From: Anaerobacillus alkaliphilus
GTDB taxonomy: Bacteria; Bacillota; Bacilli; Bacillales; Anaerobacillaceae
Direction: 5' to 3'
DNA length: 64,000 nt
Assembly (NCBI RefSeq): GCF_004116265.1
Contig: NZ_QOUX01000046.1
Span: 248,001 to 312,000, forward strand
The position numbers and the translations under genes are program-made. Shown in pieces: positions 8,726-18,280 of the stretch. A model generated the notes under the pieces. It saw nothing but the letters and a program-made list of their open reading frames with translations, was not told the origin of the DNA and did not search any database. How positions within the stretch are numbered: the first letter of the stretch is position 1; each line of letters opens with the position of its first letter.

Positions 8726-9328
8726 TTATTCGTTGGTGTCTTTATATCGCTCGACAAGAACTGGTTGAAACTGCTTTCCTTCTAGCGCTGCCTCAACAGT
8801 ATCTTGAAGTGCACTCATTCTTGCAACAAGAGAGTTCGGTTTTTTAAACGGATCATCTTGCCCATAAGGGATAAAGTAAATATTTTTTGTAGCCATTAAC
8901 TTCATTAAATTCATCCCGTTTAAACCAAGCGCATCATTCGTACTAATCCCTAAGACGACAGGCTTCAAATTACGTAATGTAGCCTTAGCTGCCATTAGAA
9001 CCGGTGAGTCTGTTAGGGCATTTGCGAACTTACTCGTAGAGTTCCCTGTCAATGGTGCGATAACCATACAATCAAGTGGTGTTTTTGGTCCAAAAGGTTC
9101 TGCCTTAACAATTGAATCTACAATTTCTTCACTTGTAATTTCTTTTATTTGTCTTAACCAATCATCACTCTCACCAAACTTGGTATCTGTTGTTTTTACC
9201 GTATGGCTAACAAACGGTGTTACTTTGGCTCCTGCATCAACTAATCTTTTCATTTCTGGTAAAACAGCACTGTACGTACAGTGAGAACCGGTTAATCCAA
9301 AGCCGATATGTTTCCCTTTTAAGTTCAT
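8726..9328 (-). CDS. dpaB: Dipicolinate synthase subunit B
   Basis: The flavoprotein-like subunit (SpoVFB) of the enzyme that oxidises dihydrodipicolinate to dipicolinic acid, the calcium-chelated spore core component. 200 residues of the flavoprotein (HFCD) fold: an N-terminal IGFGLTGSHCTYS turn and a MVIAPLTGNSTSKFAN loop at about 108-123. It overlaps dpaA by 4 bp, indicating coupled synthesis of the two subunits. In B. subtilis it is made in the mother cell under sigma-K. Confidence 0.93.
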   Translation of the reverse strand: MNLKGKHIGFGLTGSHCTYSAVLPEMKRLVDAGAKVTPFVSHTVKTTDTKFGESDDWLRQIKEITSEEIVDSIVKAEPFGPKTPLDCMVIAPLTGNSTSKFANALTDSPVLMAAKATLRNLKPVVLGISTNDALGLNGMNLMKLMATKNIYFIPYGQDDPFKKPNSLVARMSALQDTVEAALEGKQFQPVLVERYKDTNE

Positions 9329-10227
9329 GATTGTTCCTCCTCAATGTTGTTGTGTTCTTCTAGCAGCAATTTGGAAAGAACATTTGCGATAATTTGCCCA
9401 GCTGTTTTCGGAGCAACGATACCTGGTAGACCAGGTGCAAGCATTGCCTTTATTCCTCTTTTTTCTGCATAACGAAAGTCTGTTCCGCCCGGTTTTGACG
9501 CTAGGTCAACAATTAGTGACCGAGTCGGCATCTTAGATAAGATCGTAGGAGTTAGCACCCTTGCTGGAATTGTATTAATACAAACATCCACGTTTTGAAC
9601 CTCATTTGCTAGTTGTGCCAAATCAATTGGCTCAAATCCCATTTCATAAATTCTTGCAAGAAGATTACTCTCTAGAGCAGCTACCTTTACATTTGCCCCT
9701 AACGCATGAAAGGCTCTTGCTACTGTCATTCCTACTCTACCAAAACCTAAAACAACGACATTGGAGCGATGGATGGTGATGTCTGTATTCTGAATAACCA
9801 TCATCAATGTTCCTTCCATTGTCGGTATTGAATTGTAAATTGCTACATCATCTCGTTCAAATAATTCAATAAGCTTTCTATTTGTTGCTTTAACGATACT
9901 TTTTAAATATTGGTTGCTAATTCCTGAAAATATGACACAATGCTCTGGAGTTGCTTTTAGGTGGTCTTCTTTCAATACAATTTTCTCATTTGAGAAGATT
10001 GTTTCAATTTCCCCTTCTAAACTAGTGCCACTAACCGGTAGCATTATGGCCTCAACTGTACTAAAATCAACTTGATTTAATTGTACTTTAGAAGCCCCAA
10101 CAAAACCTTCATCAAGTTGATCAAAGCCTATGAGTGATATCTTTGCATCAAGTTCAATTAATTTACGAATAACTTCTAATTGTCTTGCATCTCCACCAAT
10201 GATCGCAACATGTTTCCCTGTTAACAT
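9325..10227 (-). CDS. dpaA: Dipicolinate synthase subunit A
   Basis: The NAD(P)-binding subunit (SpoVFA) of dipicolinate synthase. 300 residues: an N-terminal DpaA-specific domain beginning MLTGKHVAIIGGDARQ, then a Rossmann domain with VVLGFGRVGMTVA near 158-170. GGGGAGG stands 5 nt before the ATG. Together with dpaB, and with the asd-dapG-dapA genes that make its precursor just downstream, it forms a dipicolinate supply block for spore maturation. Confidence 0.94.
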   Translation of the reverse strand: MLTGKHVAIIGGDARQLEVIRKLIELDAKISLIGFDQLDEGFVGASKVQLNQVDFSTVEAIMLPVSGTSLEGEIETIFSNEKIVLKEDHLKATPEHCVIFSGISNQYLKSIVKATNRKLIELFERDDVAIYNSIPTMEGTLMMVIQNTDITIHRSNVVVLGFGRVGMTVARAFHALGANVKVAALESNLLARIYEMGFEPIDLAQLANEVQNVDVCINTIPARVLTPTILSKMPTRSLIVDLASKPGGTDFRYAEKRGIKAMLAPGLPGIVAPKTAGQIIANVLSKLLLEEHNNIEEEQS

Positions 10228-10297
10228 TGTTCCTCCCCTTTCTCACTGTTGTTCGCTGTTAAACGTTACAGGGGAATACTCCTTATTAATTCAAAAT

Positions 10298-10326
10298 CAT
10301 ACTATGTATAAACGCACAAAACTGTG
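10298..10326 (-). promoter_or_regulatory. Possible sigma-K promoter of dpaAB
   Basis: On the minus strand a CAC (10324-10326) lies 17 bp before CATAGTATG (10298-10306), close to the sigma-K -10 pattern CATAnnnTA. The site is about 70 bp upstream of dpaA, where a mother-cell promoter is expected. The -10 match is imperfect. Confidence 0.35.
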
Positions 10327-10367
10327 AATGCTAGGTAGAAGTTTTCATGTTCTGTTTTGTTAACTCA

Positions 10368-10398
10368 AAAATAAAAAGCCATGCAACGCATGACTTTT
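10368..10398 (-). terminator. Terminator of ymxH
   Basis: On the minus strand AAAAGTCATGC and GCATGGCTTTT pair around a GTT loop, and TTTTTATTTTT follows. It separates ymxH from dpaAB. Confidence 0.85.
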
Positions 10399-10421
10399 AA
10401 GTAGAAATATATAGATTACTG

Positions 10422-10667
10422 CTAATCTTTTTCTTTATCAACGTCTATGATAATCATGTCTGCTCCAATTTTAACGATTTGACGCCAGTAAACGACAACT
10501 TCTTTTTCTTTTTTTCCTAACCCAAACCATTTCATTGAGGGAATAATAAATGATTCAATTTTGCCCGTCTCCTCATCAATGACAAGATCCGTCTGTCCTA
10601 GAATTCCCAATCGTTCTCCTTTGTTGTAATCGATAATTTCCTTGCCACTAATTTCGCTTAATTTCAT
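10422..10667 (-). CDS. ymxH: YlmC/YmxH family sporulation protein (PRC-barrel)
   Basis: A small PRC-barrel protein of 81 residues. MKLSEISGKEIID is followed by alternating strands (GERLGILGQTDLVID, IESFIIPS) typical of the family. The ATG at 10667 is chosen because AGGGGGAG ends 5 nt before it and the family starts M(K/R)LS; a GTG at 10673 lies inside that site. Members are conserved in spore formers, often next to dpaA and mlpA, but their role is not established. Confidence 0.85.
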   Translation of the reverse strand: MKLSEISGKEIIDYNKGERLGILGQTDLVIDEETGKIESFIIPSMKWFGLGKKEKEVVVYWRQIVKIGADMIIIDVDKEKD

Positions 10668-10712
10668 GCCCACTCCCCCTTGTATCTTCTGTTACTTCAT
10701 TTTTATGTGGAC

Positions 10713-10747
10713 AAAAAAAAAAAATACCAACCGAAGTTGGTATTTTT
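10713..10747 (-). terminator. Terminator of mlpA
   Basis: AAAATACCAAC (10721-10731) and GTTGGTATTTT (10736-10746) form an 11-bp stem closed by a TTCG tetraloop on the minus strand, followed by about 12 Ts. A textbook intrinsic terminator 8 bp after the mlpA stop. Confidence 0.95.
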
Positions 10748-10754
10748 GTTAGGA

Positions 10755-11993
10755 CTATCTCAATTGATTTGGGAGCTCACCCTCGGGACTAATTAATGCA
10801 ACAGAATAAGCATTAGAGAATATATCAGCACTAAGACGGTTCACATTATTTAGGGAAACATTATTAATTTCCTCTATTGTCTCATCAAGTGAGCGATGAC
10901 GTTTTAACAGTAGTTCATTCTTACCGTTACGACTCATACGACTGTTCGTACTTTCTAAACTGAGCATTAAATTTCCTTTTAATTGCTCTTTGCCTTTTGT
11001 TAACTCTTTATCAGTTATTCCATTTTTTGAAATACTATTTAACGTTGCCATAATCGTTTCATAAAGTTCATCAAGTTGATGAGGTGCTGTACCACTATAT
11101 ACGGTCAACATCCCATTATCGTGGTACGAAGAGTGGTAAGAAAATACGGAATAAGCTAGCCCTTTCTTTTCTCTAACTTCCTGGAACAAACGACTACTCA
11201 TGCTTCCGCCCAAGATATTGTTCAATAAAACAAGGCTAAAAACATCTTCGTGCCCTATAGGAAGTCCATTATAACCTAGGCATAAATGTGCTTGTTCAGT
11301 ATCTTTCTTTCTAACCAATTTTTCCGCTAGGAATACCGGTGTAATATACTCTCGTTTTTGGTCACTCTTGCCTACATCTTTAAAGATTGCTTCTACTTGA
11401 TGAATAAATTCTTCATCTACATTTCCTGCAATTGATATTACTACATTTTCAGCTGTATATTGATCATTCATATACTCTCGTAATGTTTTATTCGAAAAAG
11501 ATTTTAAAGTATCTTGAGTCCCTAAAATCGGATAACCTAATGAATGGTTGCCGAAACTAGCTTGTGCTAACAAGTCATGGACAATATCGTCTGGTGCATC
11601 TTCATACATCTTAATTTCTTCTAATACAACGTTTTTTTCCTTCTCTAACTCTTTTTCCTCGAAAAGTGAATGGAAAAACATATCCGATAATACATCTAAA
11701 GCAATATTAGCATGGTCATCTAACACTTTAGCATAATAACAAGTGTATTCCTTAGAAGTGAACGCATTAACTTGCCCACCAATTCCATCGAATGCTTCCG
11801 CAATCTCTTGAGCCGTTCGCTTCTGTGTACCTTTAAAAAACATATGCTCAAGAAAATGTGAAACACCATTAACTTTTGTTGACTCAAACCGTGAGCCAGT
11901 TCCAATCCATATTCCTATAGATACTGATCTTACAGTAGGAATTTTCTCTAAAACAATTCTCAATCCATTTGGAGTTTCAAACTTCTGTATCAA
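10755..11993 (-). CDS. mlpA: M16 family zinc peptidase (MlpA/YmxG)
   Basis: A 412-residue pitrilysin-type peptidase. The inverted zinc site HFLEH is at 46-50, the distal Glu lies in the NVVLEEIKMYED segment near 125-130, and a second M16 lobe occupies the C-terminal half with the RLFQEVREKKGLAYS segment. Translation starts at a TTG with AGGAGG upstream, giving MIQKFETPNG as in B. subtilis MlpA. B. subtilis MlpA has been linked to regulation of protease genes. No signal peptide, so cytosolic. Confidence 0.92.
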   Translation of the reverse strand: MIQKFETPNGLRIVLEKIPTVRSVSIGIWIGTGSRFESTKVNGVSHFLEHMFFKGTQKRTAQEIAEAFDGIGGQVNAFTSKEYTCYYAKVLDDHANIALDVLSDMFFHSLFEEKELEKEKNVVLEEIKMYEDAPDDIVHDLLAQASFGNHSLGYPILGTQDTLKSFSNKTLREYMNDQYTAENVVISIAGNVDEEFIHQVEAIFKDVGKSDQKREYITPVFLAEKLVRKKDTEQAHLCLGYNGLPIGHEDVFSLVLLNNILGGSMSSRLFQEVREKKGLAYSVFSYHSSYHDNGMLTVYSGTAPHQLDELYETIMATLNSISKNGITDKELTKGKEQLKGNLMLSLESTNSRMSRNGKNELLLKRHRSLDETIEEINNVSLNNVNRLSADIFSNAYSVALISPEGELPNQLR

Positions 11994-12013
11994 ATATATT
12001 TCCTCCTATTGTT

Positions 12014-13000
12014 TCAATATGACTGTGAAGCTTCATTTGGAACACCTATTCTCTCCTCACTCAGGAGATTTGTCACAGTGCTGATTTGATATCCTTTTGC
12101 TTTAATGCCAGTTATCATTTGTTCTAGACCACCAGTACTACTTGCCGTTGGATGCATTAAAATCATTGAACCTGGCTCTACCTTTTGTATAACTCGTTGT
12201 GCCATAGCGTGTGGTTCTGGATTGCGCCAGTCTACTGTATCAACAGTCCACAGGATCGTATACATCTGCATACTTTTAGCAATATCAACAACATCTTGAC
12301 GAAAACTACCACTAGGTGGCGCGAACCATTTCGGTGTAACATCTAACGTAGCGTTAATAATTTCATTCGTTTTTCTAATTTCTTCATTAATTCTTGCATT
12401 GGACAATTTTTTCATGTCCGGATGAGAGTATGCGTGATTTCCAATTTCATGTCCCTCATCGAGAATCATTTTTGCTAATGTAGGATTATTTTTCGTCCAT
12501 GAACCATCTAAGAAAAAAGTTGCTTTTACATTATGAGCATTCATAATTTTTAACATAGTAGGGATATATTCATTTCCCCAAGCAACATTCACAAGGAATG
12601 AAACCATTTGTTTTTCAGGATTGCCTTTATAGATTGGTGAAGCTGGCAAATCACTTAAATGAACTTCTGGAGGTACCTGTTTATATACTAACTTATTTTC
12701 TAGAAATTGCCCATCTTTCCGCATTTTCTCATAAGAAGTTTCAATATCAACTTCTAAGCCGTTTAATCCAGGTATTGCCTTCCACACTTTATCTACTACA
12801 GCGTTAATTGCTGGCTCATTATGTTGCTTTGCATAATGTTCTAGCTCTATAAAAAGAGGGTCGTTAAAACTGGACACAGCGATACTTTCCCTCTTAATAT
12901 CTTGTATGTAATTAGAAGTATATGGATTCTGGATCGAGCCAATCGACAAAATCATTATAATAACAAAAGTACAAACTTGTAAAATAAACTTCTTTAACAT
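12014..13000 (-). CDS. ylxY: YlxY, polysaccharide deacetylase-like protein with degenerate motif 1
   Basis: A 328-residue secreted or membrane-tethered protein. It has an N-terminal hydrophobic segment (about 5-22) and a NodB-type deacetylase domain from about 133. Motif 2 is intact (HAYSH, His189/His193), as are APPSGSFRQ, WTVDTVDW and LMH (His283). The usual TFDDGP metal/catalytic motif is replaced by LVNVAWGN at 136-143, so the catalytic and metal Asp are missing. It is probably not a standard deacetylase. GGGGGGAC precedes the ATG. It lies between pnp and mlpA as in B. subtilis. Confidence 0.88.
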   Translation of the reverse strand: MLKKFILQVCTFVIIMILSIGSIQNPYTSNYIQDIKRESIAVSSFNDPLFIELEHYAKQHNEPAINAVVDKVWKAIPGLNGLEVDIETSYEKMRKDGQFLENKLVYKQVPPEVHLSDLPASPIYKGNPEKQMVSFLVNVAWGNEYIPTMLKIMNAHNVKATFFLDGSWTKNNPTLAKMILDEGHEIGNHAYSHPDMKKLSNARINEEIRKTNEIINATLDVTPKWFAPPSGSFRQDVVDIAKSMQMYTILWTVDTVDWRNPEPHAMAQRVIQKVEPGSMILMHPTASSTGGLEQMITGIKAKGYQISTVTNLLSEERIGVPNEASQSY

Positions 13001-13062
13001 TAACTGTCCCCCCTTGTACTAAAAAATATGCAAGGGTTGGACGAGGTAGAACAAATCCAGTT

Positions 13063-13159
13063 AATTGTGAATTGCCAATTTTGAATTCTGAATTACTTTT
13101 CATTCGCTTCAAAGCAACTTCCCATCAATAATAATTCGGGTAATTCATCATTCACAATT
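13063..13159. repeat. AT-rich inverted repeat between pnp and ylxY
   Basis: AATTGTGAAT (13063-13072) and ATTCACAATT (13150-13159) are exact inverse copies. The segment is crowded with further AATTC-type words (GAATTGCCAATTTTGAATTC and AATTCATCATTC repeats). It contains no supported gene. It lies immediately before the ylxY start region and after the pnp terminator. Confidence 0.45.
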
Positions 13160-13175
13160 CATCATTCTTAATTAG

Positions 13176-13205
13176 AAAAAGAGACTGGCTAAAGCCCCAG
13201 CCTCT
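13176..13205 (-). terminator. Terminator of pnp
   Basis: On the minus strand GAGGCTGG pairs with CCAGTCTC (one G-U pair) around a short GC-rich loop and is followed by TTTTTC. It lies just after the pnp stop. Confidence 0.85.
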
Positions 13206-13209
13206 TCAT

Positions 13210-15312
13210 TTAACTTTCTTGTTTTTCCTCTTTAAGTACTGCTTTTCTTGAAAGATTAACTCTTCCTTGGTTATCTACTTCAGTAACCTTTACAAGAATT
13301 TCGTCTCCAATCGCCACAACATCTTCAACTTTGTTGACACGTTCTTCAGCAAGTTGTGAGATATGAACAAGTCCATCTTTACCTTTAAAGATTTCTACGA
13401 AAGCACCAAATTTTTCAATTCGTTTTACTGTTCCTAAATATGTTTGCCCAACTTCAACTTCACGGACAATATCTTCAATAATTTGTTTTGCTCGCTCATT
13501 CATTTCTTGATTCGTTGAAGCAATAAACACCGTTCCATCTTGTTCAATGTCAATTTTGACACCAGTTTCTTCAATAATCTTATTGATTACTTTACCACTT
13601 GGTCCAATCACATCACGAATTTTATCAGGATTGATTGAGAGCATTAGGATCTTAGGTGCATACTCAGATAACTGTGTTTTAGGTTCACTAATTGCTTCTA
13701 ACATATTATTTAGAATATGAAGACGCCCTTGTCTTGCTTGCTCTAATGCTTCTTCTAAAATAGGTCGATTAATTCCTGAGATTTTAATGTCCATCTGAAG
13801 TGCAGTAATACCATCTTTTGTTCCTGCTACTTTAAAATCCATATCCCCTAAATGATCTTCCATACCTTGAATATCAGTTAGAACTGTATAGTCTTCCCCT
13901 TCAGCAATCAGACCCATCGCAATCCCTGCAACTGGTGCTTTAATTGGTACACCTGCTGCCATCATCGCGAGTGTACTCGCACAAATACTCGCTTGAGAAG
14001 TTGACCCATTTGATTCAAGAACTTCTGAAACTAAACGAATTGTGTAAGGGAACGTTTTTTCAGACGGAATAATTGGTTCAAGTGCACGCTCACCTAGAGC
14101 CCCATGACCAATTTCTCTTCGGCCTGGTCCTCTAATTGGCCCGGTTTCCCCAACACTAAATTGTGGGAAGTTATAATGATGCATAAATCGTTTAGACTCT
14201 TCAATACCCAATCCATCTAATATTTGCACATCGCCGAGTGCTCCAAGTGTACAAATACTCAACGCTTGAGTTTGACCCCTTGTAAAAAGACCAGAACCAT
14301 GCGTTCTTGGTAGGATATCTATTTTCGAAGTAAGCATACGAATTTCATCAATAGCTCGTCCATCTGGACGTACTTTTTCTTTAGTAATTAAGCGTCTTAC
14401 TTCTTCTTTTACAATTTTATGAAGAATTTCTTTTACTTGACCTAAATCAATCTCTTCATTTTCCTCAAAGTGAGCTACCGTTTTTTCCATTACTGCATCA
14501 ATAGCTGCTTGTCTAGCATGCTTCTCTTGGACTTGAACAGCTTGTCTTAATTCGACATCTGCAAATTCACGAACTAATACATTTAGATCTGCGTCAACTT
14601 CTTGAAGAATAACTTCCATCTTCTCAATGTTACCAAGTTGAGCAACAATTTCTTCTTGAAATGCAACTAGACGTTTTATTTGTTCATGCCCATACATAAT
14701 TGCTTCTAACATTACTTCTTCAGAAACCTCTTCGGCGCCGGCTTCAACCATGTTAATAGCATCTTTTGTACCTGCTACCACTAAGTGGATATCACTGTTT
14801 TCTAACTGCTCTGTAGTCGGATTGATTAAAAATTCACCATTAATTCTTCCTACTGTAACACCAGCAATTGGCCCATCAAATGGAATGTCTGAAATTGATA
14901 ATGCTAATGAAGATCCAACCATAGCTGCCATTTCTGGTGAACAGTTTTGATCAATACTCATGACAATACTAATAACTTGAACCTCATTACGAAATCCTTC
15001 TGGAAAAAGCGGACGAATCGGTCTGTCAATTAACCTACTGGTTAATATTGCGTTTTCACTTGGGCGACCTTCACGCTTGATAAATCCACCAGGGATTTTT
15101 CCAGCTGCGTATAAACGTTCCTCATAGTTTACTGTAAGAGGAAAGAAATTTAACGGCTTTGGTGACTTTGATGCAGTTACTGTTGCAAGAACCGCTGTTT
15201 CGCCATATCTGACCATCACAGCACCATTTGCTTGCTTAGCGAATTCACCGATTTCAAACGTTAATTCGCGACCTGCCCAATCCATTGTAAATTTTTGTGT
15301 TTCATGTACCAT
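13210..15312 (-). CDS. pnp: Polynucleotide phosphorylase
   Basis: Phosphorolytic 3'-5' exoribonuclease of the RNA degradosome-like network. 700 residues: two RNase PH domains separated by an all-helical linker (about 1-230 and 310-540), the [17 protein letters not shown] catalytic segment in the second, a KH domain with GPSGK near 575, and a C-terminal S1 domain (about 622-692). The ribosome site GAGAGGAG sits in the palindrome CGAGAGGAGTCCTCG before the ATG. It follows rpsO across a terminator, the classical rpsO-pnp arrangement. Confidence 0.97.
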   Translation of the reverse strand: MVHETQKFTMDWAGRELTFEIGEFAKQANGAVMVRYGETAVLATVTASKSPKPLNFFPLTVNYEERLYAAGKIPGGFIKREGRPSENAILTSRLIDRPIRPLFPEGFRNEVQVISIVMSIDQNCSPEMAAMVGSSLALSISDIPFDGPIAGVTVGRINGEFLINPTTEQLENSDIHLVVAGTKDAINMVEAGAEEVSEEVMLEAIMYGHEQIKRLVAFQEEIVAQLGNIEKMEVILQEVDADLNVLVREFADVELRQAVQVQEKHARQAAIDAVMEKTVAHFEENEEIDLGQVKEILHKIVKEEVRRLITKEKVRPDGRAIDEIRMLTSKIDILPRTHGSGLFTRGQTQALSICTLGALGDVQILDGLGIEESKRFMHHYNFPQFSVGETGPIRGPGRREIGHGALGERALEPIIPSEKTFPYTIRLVSEVLESNGSTSQASICASTLAMMAAGVPIKAPVAGIAMGLIAEGEDYTVLTDIQGMEDHLGDMDFKVAGTKDGITALQMDIKISGINRPILEEALEQARQGRLHILNNMLEAISEPKTQLSEYAPKILMLSINPDKIRDVIGPSGKVINKIIEETGVKIDIEQDGTVFIASTNQEMNERAKQIIEDIVREVEVGQTYLGTVKRIEKFGAFVEIFKGKDGLVHISQLAEERVNKVEDVVAIGDEILVKVTEVDNQGRVNLSRKAVLKEEKQES

Positions 15313-15454
15313 GTTTGCGAGGACTCCTCTCGTCTTCTTAAATTAATTAAATTACCTAACTTTTATTATTTCCTTAAATATGTAAATTCAAAAGTTTTTT
15401 ATCCTAGTAAAAAAGTAAGTAATTATGAATATTTTCCCAATAATTAAATCTAAC

Positions 15455-15480
15455 AAAAAAGCGGGACGAATCCCGCTTTC
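15455..15480 (-). terminator. Terminator of rpsO
   Basis: AAGCGGGA pairs with TCCCGCTT around a short loop. The minus strand then reads TTTTTTG. It limits read-through from rpsO into pnp. Confidence 0.92.
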
Positions 15481-15489
15481 GTGTTTTCA

Positions 15490-15759
15490 TTATCTGCGTA
15501 AACCAAGCTTGTCAACTAGATTACGGTAACGAGTAACGTCTTTATTACGTAGGTACGTAAGTAAGTTACGACGTTGCCCAACCATTTTCAAAAGACCACG
15601 ACGTGAGTGATGATCTTTCTTGTGGGTACGTAAATGCCCGTTTAACGTATTGATTTGCTCCGTTAGGATAGCGATCTGTACTTCTGGAGATCCAGTGTCA
15701 GTATCGTGCACTTTAAACGTTTCAATGATTTCATTTTTACGCTCTTGAGTTAATGCCAT
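15490..15759 (-). CDS. rpsO: 30S ribosomal protein S15
   Basis: 89 residues of canonical S15 length, binding the 16S rRNA central domain and bridging to the 50S subunit. The conserved [10 protein letters not shown] and [20 protein letters not shown] segments are intact. GGGAGGTG precedes the ATG. In Geobacillus the rpsO leader binds S15 to repress translation. The 112-bp leader here contains candidate stems, including TTGTAC/GTACAA at 15835-15850, but I cannot assign that motif firmly. Confidence 0.97.
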   Translation of the reverse strand: MALTQERKNEIIETFKVHDTDTGSPEVQIAILTEQINTLNGHLRTHKKDHHSRRGLLKMVGQRRNLLTYLRNKDVTRYRNLVDKLGLRR

Positions 15760-15871
15760 CCTAATTCACCTCCCTTTTCATAATCCCCAATTCCCTAGCA
15801 AACGTTGGTGAGTCGATTTAGCCAAGAAACGGTTTTGTACAAACGTACAATAATAAGAATACATGTTTTTA

Positions 15872-16831
15872 CTACAAATTGCAAGAACACATGTCTAATT
15901 TAGTTAAAATTTGTTTTGCGGAAGCCTTATCACTCGCTATCTGATCAATTAATTGTTGAACGCCCGCAAACTTCTTTTCACTTCGAATTCTTTTAATCCA
16001 TTGAACCGTGATGTTCTCGTCATAAATCTCATCATTAAATTCAAATACATGTATTTCAACAGATTTTACTACAGCGTTATCATGAAAAGTGGGTTTAAAT
16101 CCTATGTTACAAACTCCCTCGTAAGTACGCTCTTGTATCTTTACATAAACAGCATAAACACCGTTAGTTGGTAGAAAATACCGATCCGTATCAATATTTG
16201 CTGTAGGAAAACCGATACTACGACCACGCTTTTCTCCGTGTATTACTTTTCCACGAATTTCATAATACCGACCTAAATAACTAGGTATTTTGTCGACATC
16301 TCCCGTGGTTAAAAGTATGCGTATATTTGATGAGCTAATTTTTTCGTGGTCAGTTTCCACTTTAGAAATCGTCGTTTGTGTAAACTGCTCTCTTGAATGA
16401 AATGGGAGTGTTTCCATTGTCCCCTTGCCCAATTTCCCATAGGAATAATCAAATCCAGCAACTACATGTTTAACATTTAACCCGATTAAATAGTCATCTA
16501 CGAATTGTTGCGGTGTTAAATTTGCAAATTCCTGGGTGAATTGAACTACGTAGAGAACATCTACACCTAGCTTCTCAATAAGCCTTATTTTTTCTGGCAA
16601 TGGACTTAGATACTCTAACTTTTCATTTTTTCCTCGCAATACCTCTTTTGGATGTGGATTAAATGTCATGACAGCACTCTGCATATTTTTTTCTACAGCT
16701 ATTTGCTTTGCAGTACTAATCACTTGCTGATGACCTAAATGAACACCATCAAAAAAACCTAAGGCGATTACAGTTTCTTTTACATGTTCCTTCTTAAGCT
16801 GATGTGGATATGTCAGCGTGATTGTTTTCAA
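15872..16831 (-). CDS. ribF: Bifunctional riboflavin kinase / FAD synthetase
   Basis: Converts riboflavin to FMN and FMN to FAD (RibF, named RibC in B. subtilis). 319 residues: an N-terminal adenylyltransferase domain with GFFDGVHLGHQ and a C-terminal flavokinase domain with GEKRGRSIGFPTANI. I chose the TTG at 16831 because GAGGTGA ends about 6 nt before it and the product then starts MKTITLTYPHQL, like B. subtilis RibC. An ATG at 16861 would add ten residues but has no good ribosome site. It follows truB by 38 bp. Confidence 0.93.
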   Translation of the reverse strand: MKTITLTYPHQLKKEHVKETVIALGFFDGVHLGHQQVISTAKQIAVEKNMQSAVMTFNPHPKEVLRGKNEKLEYLSPLPEKIRLIEKLGVDVLYVVQFTQEFANLTPQQFVDDYLIGLNVKHVVAGFDYSYGKLGKGTMETLPFHSREQFTQTTISKVETDHEKISSSNIRILLTTGDVDKIPSYLGRYYEIRGKVIHGEKRGRSIGFPTANIDTDRYFLPTNGVYAVYVKIQERTYEGVCNIGFKPTFHDNAVVKSVEIHVFEFNDEIYDENITVQWIKRIRSEKKFAGVQQLIDQIASDKASAKQILTKLDMCSCNL

Positions 16832-16869
16832 CGTTTTCACCTCAATTTCAGTAATGCTCATTTGCCTAG

Positions 16870-17793
16870 TTAGCCTAAAACATCATTCTTTAATATTTTT
16901 TCTGGTTTCATTAAACCTGCTTTGGTAGGGTGCTTCATATAAATGGCTAAGCAATCTCCATCTTGATTATATATAGTAAAACGGTCAGCTTCTAAGTCGA
17001 CGTTTAGTGGCAGTACCATTCCATTCATCACTTTACTTTCTATTTCTTTATCTATTAAAATTTTGGGAAAATAGGCTATTGCATCTTCAAGTTTAAGTAA
17101 TTCGCCTTGAAGTTCGCCACTTTCTGCTTTCAACTCGACTTCTTCAAATGTTAGACATTCCTCTAGTTTAAATGGACCAGAAGCCGTTCTAATTAAACTA
17201 GACATATGAGCAGGGTACCCAAGTTTTTTGCCAATATCAACTGCTAAAGTCCGTACGTAAGTTCCTTTGCTGCAGTGAACTTGAAAAGAAAACCTTACTT
17301 GGTCACCCTCAAGTAATTCTGGCTCTGTGAGTAACTCTAACTGATGTATCACAACGTGTCGCTCGGGTCTTTCGACTTCTATCCCAGCTCTTGCATATTC
17401 GTACAATTTTTTTCCTTTAATCTTAACTGCAGAATACATGGGTGGTATTTGAGTTATTGTCCCTGTAAATAATTGTAGTACTTCCTCTATTTCTTGTCTA
17501 GAAAATAACTTGGCAACTGCTTTTTTCTCTAGTAATTCCCCAGTGAAATCTTCAGTCGTCGTTGAAAAACCAATTGTTACTTCACCAATATATGTTTTCG
17601 AATAATCTGACATGTATTGTGCCACTTTTGTTGCTCTTCCAATGCAAATTGGTAAAACACCAGTAACCTCAGGGTCAAGAGTTCCTGTATGGCCAATTTT
17701 CTTAGTCTTGAGTATCCGTCTTAGTTTTGCAACACAGTCGTGAGATGTCATTCCCTTAGGTTTATGTAATGGGAGTATTCCCTGTAGCTCCAT
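16870..17793 (-). CDS. truB: tRNA pseudouridine-55 synthase
   Basis: Makes pseudouridine 55 in the tRNA T-loop. 307 residues with HKPKGMTSHDC near the N-terminus and the catalytic Asp in GHTGTLDPEVTG. The C-terminal extension resembles the PUA-like tail of Bacillus TruB. The ATG at 17793 is chosen because GGTG lies 6 nt before it; in-frame GTGs four codons upstream lack a site. It is separated from rbfA by a terminator-like hairpin. Confidence 0.93.
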   Translation of the reverse strand: MELQGILPLHKPKGMTSHDCVAKLRRILKTKKIGHTGTLDPEVTGVLPICIGRATKVAQYMSDYSKTYIGEVTIGFSTTTEDFTGELLEKKAVAKLFSRQEIEEVLQLFTGTITQIPPMYSAVKIKGKKLYEYARAGIEVERPERHVVIHQLELLTEPELLEGDQVRFSFQVHCSKGTYVRTLAVDIGKKLGYPAHMSSLIRTASGPFKLEECLTFEEVELKAESGELQGELLKLEDAIAYFPKILIDKEIESKVMNGMVLPLNVDLEADRFTIYNQDGDCLAIYMKHPTKAGLMKPEKILKNDVLG

Positions 17794-17827
17794 CTTCTTC
17801 ACCACTTTTCAATAATTCTTTATAACA

Positions 17828-17857
17828 GAAGAAAAGGAGATAGCATTAACTATCCCC
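17828..17857 (-). terminator. Hairpin terminator between rbfA and truB
   Basis: GGAGATAG (17836-17843) pairs with CTATCCCC (17850-17857) with one G-U pair. The minus strand continues TTTTCTTC. It probably lowers truB-ribF expression relative to the infB part of the cluster. Confidence 0.65.
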
Positions 17858-17865
17858 CTAGGTCT

Positions 17866-18222
17866 TTATTGTTGATGATCTTGTTGCCGATTAAGTTCCC
17901 CAAGCAGAGACGCAATTCTATTCCCATACTCAGTTGATTCATCAAATTTAAAAATTAATTCCGGTGTCTTTCTAAGTCTAATTCGCTTCCCAATTTCTGA
18001 ACGGATAAATCCAGTGGCTTTTGAAAGACCTTGTAATGTTGATTCTTTTTGTTCTTCATTACCTAAAACAGTAATATAAATCGTTGCTTGCTGTAAATCA
18101 CCAGTGACTTCAACTCCTGTAACAGTAACAAAGCCAATTCTTGGATCTTTTAGCTCACGCTGAAGAATGTCAGTCATTTCTTTTTTGATTTGTTCACCAA
18201 CACGATTTGCACGAACACTCAT
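17866..18222 (-). CDS. rbfA: Ribosome-binding factor A
   Basis: A small KH-fold protein needed for late 30S subunit maturation. 118 residues, normal length, with [15 protein letters not shown], the [15 protein letters not shown] strand and [26 protein letters not shown] precedes the ATG. Located downstream of infB-ylxP as in other Bacillaceae. Confidence 0.95.
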   Translation of the reverse strand: MSVRANRVGEQIKKEMTDILQRELKDPRIGFVTVTGVEVTGDLQQATIYITVLGNEEQKESTLQGLSKATGFIRSEIGKRIRLRKTPELIFKFDESTEYGNRIASLLGELNRQQDHQQ

Positions 18223-18280
18223 ATTCTCACCTCGTTAGAAATGCAATGAAGCTATGTTGCTTCTTCTAATATAAAGCATA

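Noticed and set aside
12912-13112. Minus-strand open frame of 66 codons overlapping the ylxY start
   Set aside because: It overlaps ylxY in another frame and runs through the repeat-like gap; no ribosome site or family resemblance.
15313-15330. Palindrome CGAGAGGAGTCCTCG at the pnp ribosome site as an autoregulatory hairpin
   Set aside because: The central loop would be only one base, so a stable hairpin is unlikely; noted within the pnp entry only.
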